DNA of 64,000 bases from Candidatus Zixiibacteriota bacterium (GTDB lineage Bacteria; Zixibacteria; MSB-5A5; DSPP01). The DNA is taken from contig JAKEHY010000032.1 of the NCBI GenBank assembly GCA_022614805.1, positions 15,814 through 79,813 of the forward strand, given 5' to 3'. Positions 58,349-64,000 of the stretch are shown piece after piece. A program made the position numbers and the translations under genes. Position 1 is the stretch's first letter; every line of letters starts with the position of its first letter. The notes beneath the pieces are model-generated. The model saw only the letters and a program-made list of their open reading frames with translations. It was not told the DNA's origin and ran no database searches.

Positions 58349-60850
58349 TTGGGAAAATCGATACTTAGAAATCTGACGGCGTTCGGATTTGTTTTCTTTC
58401 TTTCATCGGCCGCCCACAGCTTGCCGCGGGCTTTTGTTATATTCGACTCCACCCGCACGGCCGGGAACAGCATCGTCGAAATCGTCGCCGACTCGCAAGG
58501 AGTGTGGCTGGCCACCGAGCGGGGAATTTCCTACACCACCGATAATGGCGTCACCTGGCGGAATTTCGACGCCACCAACACCGGCCAATTACGTTCCGAC
58601 GAAGTTTCGGCTTTGGGCGTGCGCAGCAATATCCTCTGGGCGGCCACCTCTTTCACCCGAGTCACAGGGAGTCAGAGCGAGGGTTTTCTGGCGGTGCCGT
58701 ATGGGACTGGTTTTGCCGTCACCAGTAATCGCGGCGTAAGCTGGGACATTACTTCCCCCACCAAAACTCCCTTTCAGGTTTTCGGGCCGGGAATGCTGGC
58801 CTATGACCTCGCCTTTTCCGATTCGGCCGTATGGGCGGCCTGTTTTTTTGGTGGCCTGATTCGCACTACGGACGGAGGTGCCAACTGGCGGAATGCTTAT
58901 CCAGACTCGCTGGCGAAACTTGATTTTGAGACCCAGAGCTTCATCAACCGGAACAACCGCTTTTTTTCGGTGGCTACCGACAAACGTCCCGACGACACCA
59001 TCGTGGTCTGGGCCGGCTCGGCGGCGGGACTGAACAAGTTCATTTACCTGCCAAAAAGGTTGGAGTTGGCCGACAACCGGATTTTCGCCCTTGCCTCCAT
59101 CGGGGATACCGTTTGGATAGGTACGGCGGATGGGCTATCCTACACGCCGGATACGGGAAGAAGTTTTGTAACCGTTGAGAATGTCGGCTCCGGGGCGGTT
59201 TCGGCCATTTATGCGGACAGTTTTCAAATTTTAGCCGCTTTTACCGGGAGCGACAGCCTGCGGAACGGAGCCGGGCTTTTTCGCTCGACCGATAGAGGGG
59301 CAAGCTGGTCACCCTTCACGTTGACACCGTATGCCGACGGGGTTGGGCGGGTCGTTCGGGAAATTATCCAAACCGACAGCGGGTTTTATGCCGCCGCAGA
59401 TGCGGGGGGGCTTTTGTTCAGCAGGGATGGGAACAGTCCTTGGATAAATCTTTTTCCGGATTCGGAACTGACGCAAAAAAAGCGGCAATTTCTATCGCTG
59501 GCTCCGTTTAACCCGTCCCCCGATTCGCTAATTTTATTGGGTGGGACACGCTTCGGGTTGGCGACCATGATTTTCACCACCCAACCGGACAGCATCGATT
59601 CGATACGCTACACGCTGGAGGACACGAACACTTTCGCCGGGAACCGGATTGAAAAGGTGGCCGTGGACCGGTTCAAAGATACCTTGCTCACCTTCTGGGT
59701 CGTTGCCCATCCGGATGCTTTTCCGGAAAGTTATTCGGTCAACCGCTCGCTGGACACGGGAAGAACCTGGGTCAGTCGCATCGCATCCATTCCGGCCTAT
59801 ACGATTGCGTTTCAGGATTCGGCTTTGTGGCTGGGGATGTTTGATTCCCTGCTTTTTTCCGGCGACAACGGGCAGACGTTCAAGTCCGTTTTAGTTCGGG
59901 ATACGGTTACCAAACTTTCTTTGGTGCGCCGGTCGGTCCCGGCTTTGTTGACCGGTTCCAATTCAGTCTGGGCCGGGACCACCAACGGGGCGGCCTTTAG
60001 CACCTCCGATTCCGGGCAGAATTGGGGGGTTTTTCGTACCGAAAATGAGGAAGCGCACAAAGTTCAACGCTTTTTTTTCAGCTTGACCAACCCGACCGTG
60101 CCGGGGAATTTCGTGGTGGCTTTGGGCGTGCAGAAAGGCAGTGCTGACACGGCCATCTGGGTCGGGGCTCACACCACTGACCTTGCCGGAGAGCGGAACG
60201 GGGTGGCCTGGAGTCTGGATGACGGAGCGACCTGGGACACCACGTTTCTGGATACGCAGGCCTGGAACTTCGCTTTTTGGGGGGACACGGTCTGGGTGGC
60301 AAGTTCATCCGGGCTTTTCCGCAGCCCGGATATGGGGCAAAACTGGGACACGATTTCCATCGTCGGTACGGATGCTTATTCGCAAGCGCCAACCTCCTTT
60401 TCCGAATTGGTGGAGATTTTGTCGGTTCGGCAGACGGGACCCGGTACAGTCTGGGTCGGCAGCACGGACGGGGCGGCGGTTTCTTTCAATAACGGCCAGG
60501 ATTGGAAGATTTTCCGGCGGTTTCTTTCGACGGGCACGGGGCCCGGCAGCGCCAATGCCGACATCTACGCCGCGCCGGTGCCGTTTTCCCCCAACCGGGG
60601 ATTGGGGGTTTGCCGTTTTCATTATCGCCCCCCCCAGAACTCAAACGTCACCATAGAAATTTTCGATTTCGCGATGCGGCGGGTCAAAACCGTCATTGCC
60701 GATGCTCCCCGTCAGGGAGGCTTGCAGTACGACACGGACGAATGGGACGGGAAAAACGAAAAGGGCGACTACGTGGCCAACGGCACCTACTTTTTCCGCA
60801 TCGATTTCGGCACTGAAAAAAAATGGGGGAAGCTGGTAGTGCTGAAATGA
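58349..60850 (+). CDS. large secreted beta-propeller protein with FlgD-like C-terminal domain
   Basis: 833 aa, TTG start with AAAAGG upstream. Signal peptide to about residue 27 (AHSLPRA). Repeated photosystem-assembly/BNR-like propeller motifs ('WLATERGISYTTDNGVTWRNFDA', 'VWIGTADGLSYTPDTGRSFVTV', 'WVASSSGLFRSPDMGQNWDTI') form two or more propellers. The last 90 residues are an FlgD Ig-like domain ('VTIEIFDFAMRRVKTVI', 'DEWDGKNEKGDYVANGTYFFRIDF'), as used at the C-terminus of FCB-group surface proteins. Likely surface-displayed. The PorV-type gene downstream overlaps by 4 bp. Confidence 0.8.
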   Translation: MGKSILRNLTAFGFVFFLSSAAHSLPRAFVIFDSTRTAGNSIVEIVADSQGVWLATERGISYTTDNGVTWRNFDATNTGQLRSDEVSALGVRSNILWAATSFTRVTGSQSEGFLAVPYGTGFAVTSNRGVSWDITSPTKTPFQVFGPGMLAYDLAFSDSAVWAACFFGGLIRTTDGGANWRNAYPDSLAKLDFETQSFINRNNRFFSVATDKRPDDTIVVWAGSAAGLNKFIYLPKRLELADNRIFALASIGDTVWIGTADGLSYTPDTGRSFVTVENVGSGAVSAIYADSFQILAAFTGSDSLRNGAGLFRSTDRGASWSPFTLTPYADGVGRVVREIIQTDSGFYAAADAGGLLFSRDGNSPWINLFPDSELTQKKRQFLSLAPFNPSPDSLILLGGTRFGLATMIFTTQPDSIDSIRYTLEDTNTFAGNRIEKVAVDRFKDTLLTFWVVAHPDAFPESYSVNRSLDTGRTWVSRIASIPAYTIAFQDSALWLGMFDSLLFSGDNGQTFKSVLVRDTVTKLSLVRRSVPALLTGSNSVWAGTTNGAAFSTSDSGQNWGVFRTENEEAHKVQRFFFSLTNPTVPGNFVVALGVQKGSADTAIWVGAHTTDLAGERNGVAWSLDDGATWDTTFLDTQAWNFAFWGDTVWVASSSGLFRSPDMGQNWDTISIVGTDAYSQAPTSFSELVEILSVRQTGPGTVWVGSTDGAAVSFNNGQDWKIFRRFLSTGTGPGSANADIYAAPVPFSPNRGLGVCRFHYRPPQNSNVTIEIFDFAMRRVKTVIADAPRQGGLQYDTDEWDGKNEKGDYVANGTYFFRIDFGTEKKWGKLVVLK

Positions 60851-61806
60851 AGCGAGTTTTTTGGGTCCCGTTTTTCCTTCCGATGTTGCCGGCCTTGGCT
60901 TTCGCGCAAGATGGCGGGTACGCGGGGGCGGAACTGCGGGTGGGTCTGGGGGCCCGGGCGGTGGCTTTGGGGGAGGCGTTTACCGCGACGGCGGACGACG
61001 GCTCGGCCCCCTTTTTCAACCCGGCCGGGGCGGCCTGGATTGAAAAAAGAATGTTTTCCGCCAGCTACCGGGTTTTAGAATTCGACCGGCGGCACGGATA
61101 TCTGTCGCTCATTTTGCCAGTGCAAAAGGAGGCGGGAGTCGGGTTTTATTGGGTTCATTCCTCCGTCGGCGACATCGTCGAGCGGGACGACATCGGCCAG
61201 CCGACCGGTGAGTTGAATGACCACCAGAATTTGTTCGGCTTCAACTTCGCCCGGCGCTTCACGAAAACGTTTTCTGTGGGAGCCAACATCAAATACCTGC
61301 AGAAAGTGGTGGCGGACGTTTCCGCCTTTTCCCTGGCGTTTGATTTGGGGACGCAGTACCGCTTCAAAAATCTGCGGTTGGGGAATACGACCCTACCGCT
61401 GGAGGGGTTAAAGATGGGGGCTTCGGCCGAGAATATTTTCGCCCGGCTCTCGTTCGAATCGGGCGAGTACTACGGACAATTCGGGGGTTTGGGAAGCTCG
61501 ACCACCGACACGGTGCCGATAAATTTCAGGCTGGGGGCCTCCTACCTTTTCCGAGAACGGGTTCTGGTCGCTCTGGACGTGGAGAAAAACCTGAAACAGA
61601 AGGCGTTTTTCCACGCGGGGGGGGAGTACCGCTACCGCAACATTTTGGCTTTGCGGGCGGGAGTGAGCCACGGGCAGCTTTCGTTCGGCGCCGGAGTGCG
61701 CCAGCCTTTGAGTCCAAAACAGGCGGTGCGGCTGGATTACGCCTTCAAAGCCTCCCCCATTTCGGAGCGGGGGGACCATCTTTTCAGTTTGCAATTTGAA
61801 TTTTGA
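60847..61806 (+). CDS. PorV/PorQ-family outer-membrane barrel (first)
   Basis: 319 aa, ATGA overlap with the previous gene. Signal peptide ends at AFAQ. 'GLGARAVALGEAFTATADDGSAPFFNPAGAAWI' is the PorV-type N-terminal box. It ends 'LFSLQFEF', a typical barrel C-terminal strand. PorV/PorQ proteins take part in type IX secretion or in outer-membrane substrate shuttling in Bacteroidota and relatives. The overlap with the propeller gene suggests the two act together; no T9SS core genes are in the window. Confidence 0.82.
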   Translation: MKRVFWVPFFLPMLPALAFAQDGGYAGAELRVGLGARAVALGEAFTATADDGSAPFFNPAGAAWIEKRMFSASYRVLEFDRRHGYLSLILPVQKEAGVGFYWVHSSVGDIVERDDIGQPTGELNDHQNLFGFNFARRFTKTFSVGANIKYLQKVVADVSAFSLAFDLGTQYRFKNLRLGNTTLPLEGLKMGASAENIFARLSFESGEYYGQFGGLGSSTTDTVPINFRLGASYLFRERVLVALDVEKNLKQKAFFHAGGEYRYRNILALRAGVSHGQLSFGAGVRQPLSPKQAVRLDYAFKASPISERGDHLFSLQFEF

Positions 61807-62699
61807 TGCTTAACTTATGGAAGATGAAACGGGTTTTCTTTTTCTGTTTCTTTTACATCAGCAGCGCAAGCTTGACCAAGGCCGCCTCACCGGTGGCCTT
61901 TACTTTTTTGACCGTTTCCCCTTCCGCCCGGGGAGCGGCTTTGGGCGAGGCGATGACCGCCGTCGGCGGCGACGTAACCTCCGCTTTTTGGAATCCGGCG
62001 TTGCTTCTGGACACCAAAGGGAGCACCTTTTCGGCGCAGGAGAATTTTTTCCTTCAGGGAAGCGACCATACCTTTCTTTCGTTCGGCATCCGGCCGGAAA
62101 AATGGGGCGCCGGGATTTCCCTGAACTTCCGCCACATCGGCGATTTGGAGTCGCGGCAGGGTCCCACCTCGCAGCCGTTGGGGACCTTTTCGGAAAACGA
62201 AGCGGCTTTGGGGGCCGGCTTTGCCTATGCGGTAACCCCTTCCCTTGCGGCCGGAGTCTCCGGCAAGATTTTGTACCAGAAGCTGGAGGCGTACGACAAT
62301 TTCGGAACGGCGGCGGATTTCGGCCTCACCTACCGCCTGACCAGCAGGCTTAATTTAGGGGCCTCCGTTTTGAACGCCGGGCCGGATTTTACGTTGGATA
62401 AGGAAGGGAGCCGTCTGCCGACAGCGTTTCGTGCCGGGGCTTCCTTTTTGTGGAGGGATTTTCTGTTTGCCTCCGACGTCGTTTTTCCGCGCGGCGACCA
62501 CGCCAAAACCGGCTGGGGGGTGGAGCGAACATTTCGCAATCTTTCTTTGCGGGGCGGGTATCAAACCGGCTATGAAGAGAAAAATTTTTCCTTCGGGCTG
62601 GGGGTCAGCCACCGGAATTTCCGGCTGGATTATGCCTTCGTTCCGTATCAATCCGATTTGGGGAGCGCCCACCGCTTCGGCCTGGTGGCGGAGCTGTAG
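61806..62699 (+). CDS. PorV/PorQ-family outer-membrane barrel (second)
   Basis: 297 aa from ATG 61806, sharing a base with the previous stop (TGATG); ATG 61824 is also possible. Signal peptide to about residue 27. 'SPSARGAALGEAMTAVGGDVTSAFWNPALLL' is the PorV box, followed by barrel strands and a C-terminal 'HRFGLVAEL'. It is a paralogue of the gene just upstream, though diverged. Confidence 0.8.
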   Translation: MLNLWKMKRVFFFCFFYISSASLTKAASPVAFTFLTVSPSARGAALGEAMTAVGGDVTSAFWNPALLLDTKGSTFSAQENFFLQGSDHTFLSFGIRPEKWGAGISLNFRHIGDLESRQGPTSQPLGTFSENEAALGAGFAYAVTPSLAAGVSGKILYQKLEAYDNFGTAADFGLTYRLTSRLNLGASVLNAGPDFTLDKEGSRLPTAFRAGASFLWRDFLFASDVVFPRGDHAKTGWGVERTFRNLSLRGGYQTGYEEKNFSFGLGVSHRNFRLDYAFVPYQSDLGSAHRFGLVAEL

Positions 62700-62700
62700 G

Positions 62701-63924
62701 ATGAAAACACTGGAAGCGGACGTAAAAAAAGCCTTCGACTGGACCCGCTGGGCCAAAAGCGGCCCGGCGGTGGAGTTGGAAATTTCCATCATCCGGGAGA
62801 TGCTGAAGGTGAGCCTGTTTCCGGGGGTCATCTCCTTCGGCGGGGGGCTGCCGGCCTCCGAGCTTTTTCCGACCGAGGAGCTGGCCCAGGCTTGCTTGGG
62901 GGTTTTAAAAGAGCACCCGGCCGATTCCTTGCAGTATTCCCTTTCGATGGGGGTACCGCTTATGCGGGAGTATTTGGCCGCGCGGGTAAGCCGCAACGAC
63001 CATCCGGTAACCGTGGACAACGTTTTCGTCACCGGCGGCAGCCAGCAGGGGCTGGATTTAATCGGACGGCTCTTTTTGGAAAAAGGGTCTTACGTCATAA
63101 TGGAAAGCCCGACCTATGTGGGGGCCTTGCAGGCCTTCAACTTTTACGGCGCGAAATATTGCGCCCTGCCGATGGATGAGGAAGGGCTGGTCATCGACCG
63201 GCTGGAGGAGAACATCAAAAAATACTCCCCCCGGCTCATCTACGTCGTGCCCAATTTTCAGAACCCTTCCGGACGGACGCTTTCCTACCGGCGGCGGATC
63301 GCGTTAGTCGAAATCGCCGCGCGGTACAACGTGCCGGTGGTTGAAGATAATCCGTACGTCGAACTGCGCTATTCCGGGCAAACGCTGCCGTCGCTTGCCT
63401 CGATGGCCCCCGACGGGGTGATTCAGTTGGGCACTTTTTCCAAGCTGATTTCACCCGGGCTGCGCATCGGCTGGATTTGCGCCCCGCCGGAGATAAACAA
63501 GTTTTTCGAGAAGGTGAAGCAGGCGGTGGATTTGCACACCAATACTTTCTGCCAGTACGTCATCGCCGAGTTTGCCAAAGACGGCGCACTCGACCGGCAT
63601 ATCGAGAAAATCAAGCAAGCGTATGCCCACCGGCGAGACGTGATGCTTTCCGCCCTCCAAGAAAACTTTCCCTCACACATAACCTGGACAAAACCGGAAG
63701 GGGGACTTTTCATCTGGGCGACCTTGCCAGAGGGAGTTTCGGCTTTAAAACTTTTGCCGGAAGCGGTCAAGGAAAAAGTGAGCTATATCCCCGGCGGGCC
63801 GTTTTTTGCCGAGGGGGGCGGGGAAAACACGATGCGGATGAATTTTTCCAATGCCAGTCCGGAAAACATCGTCGAGGGAATGCGCCGGCTGGGGCGGGTT
63901 TTGCACGAGCACGCCAAAATATAA
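62701..63924 (+). CDS. PLP-dependent class I/II aminotransferase (2-aminoadipate/LysN-like)
   Basis: 407 aa, ATG one base after the previous stop. 'ISFGGGLPASELFP' near the start and 'SLQYSLSMGVPLMREYLA', 'DNVFVTGGSQQGLDLIGRLFL', 'ESPTYVGALQAF', 'YVVPNFQNPSGRTLSYRRR', and the PLP Lys in 'LGTFSKLISPGLRIGW'. This is the fold-type I group related to LysN/KAT and MocR aminotransferase domains, which use 2-aminoadipate, aromatic or branched-chain substrates. It lacks the HTH of MocR. Substrate unknown. It is the last gene of the operon, ending 2 bp from the convergent tRNA. Confidence 0.9.
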   Translation: MKTLEADVKKAFDWTRWAKSGPAVELEISIIREMLKVSLFPGVISFGGGLPASELFPTEELAQACLGVLKEHPADSLQYSLSMGVPLMREYLAARVSRNDHPVTVDNVFVTGGSQQGLDLIGRLFLEKGSYVIMESPTYVGALQAFNFYGAKYCALPMDEEGLVIDRLEENIKKYSPRLIYVVPNFQNPSGRTLSYRRRIALVEIAARYNVPVVEDNPYVELRYSGQTLPSLASMAPDGVIQLGTFSKLISPGLRIGWICAPPEINKFFEKVKQAVDLHTNTFCQYVIAEFAKDGALDRHIEKIKQAYAHRRDVMLSALQENFPSHITWTKPEGGLFIWATLPEGVSALKLLPEAVKEKVSYIPGGPFFAEGGGENTMRMNFSNASPENIVEGMRRLGRVLHEHAKI

Positions 63925-63926
63925 AA

Positions 63927-63999
<73 letters not shown>

Positions 64000-64000
64000 A

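Overview
The window is chromosomal DNA from a diderm (Gram-negative) bacterium. It carries Tol-Pal, OmpA and FadL-like barrels, a TonB receptor and many lipoproteins, but no rRNA, phage, transposase or CRISPR array. PorV/PorQ-type barrels, an FlgD-like C-terminal domain on a large beta-propeller protein, dockerin-type repeats on secreted proteins, GC-rich genes and many short palindromic intergenic repeats together suggest an uncultivated FCB-group lineage (Zixibacteria/KSB1-like). That placement is inference, not proof.

Layout. 0-6 kb: the 3' part of a PAS histidine kinase, tRNA-Arg(CCT), a FadL-like barrel, a TPR membrane protein, a small membrane protein, an M48 protease and a secreted protein. 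6-10.7 kb (minus strand): a cobalamin-riboswitch operon with a BtuB-like receptor, a BtuG-like propeller, a DUF4430 (transcobalamin-like) lipoprotein and a DUF6580 membrane protein. 11.4-15 kb: a small lipoprotein, then tolQ-tolR-tolA/tonB-tolB. 15-20 kb: an NAD(P)-binding protein, small membrane proteins, and a CARDB/PLAT gene of unlike composition inserted beside a broken gene remnant. 20-24.7 kb: an SBP56-like protein, an aldo/keto reductase and small proteins. 24.7-26.7 kb: pal-cpoB with an unknown gene. 26.6-28.8 kb (minus): a DUF2723 membrane protein split by a homopolymer frameshift, and ssb. 28.9-33.1 kb: a nitrilase plus nadE pair, rsmI, a PAP2-type protein and lgt. 33-43 kb (minus): a dockerin protein, nagZ-anmK-spoIID, two related barrels (one OmpA) and an EF-G-like GTPase.

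43.3-54.5 kb holds the F-type ATP synthase genes (atpZ, I, B, E, F, H, A, G, then D, C). About 3 kb splits atpG from atpD. This insert carries an NtrC-type activator and, behind a good sigma-54 promoter and ahead of a strong terminator, two paralogous small proteins of unknown function. I regard this as the most novel unit here. 54.6-58.3 kb: a cyclophilin lipoprotein, dxr, rseP and lepB. 58.3-64 kb: a propeller/FlgD-like protein co-transcribed with two PorV-type barrels, an aminotransferase, and tRNA-Phe(GAA).

The intergenic regions carry at least three families of short repeats. One is a 22-bp motif present eight times, always on the + strand. It lies inside the reading frame of the cyclophilin lipoprotein and forms the C-terminal tails of AtpI and Lgt. 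All comparisons are by eye; no database search or statistics were run.
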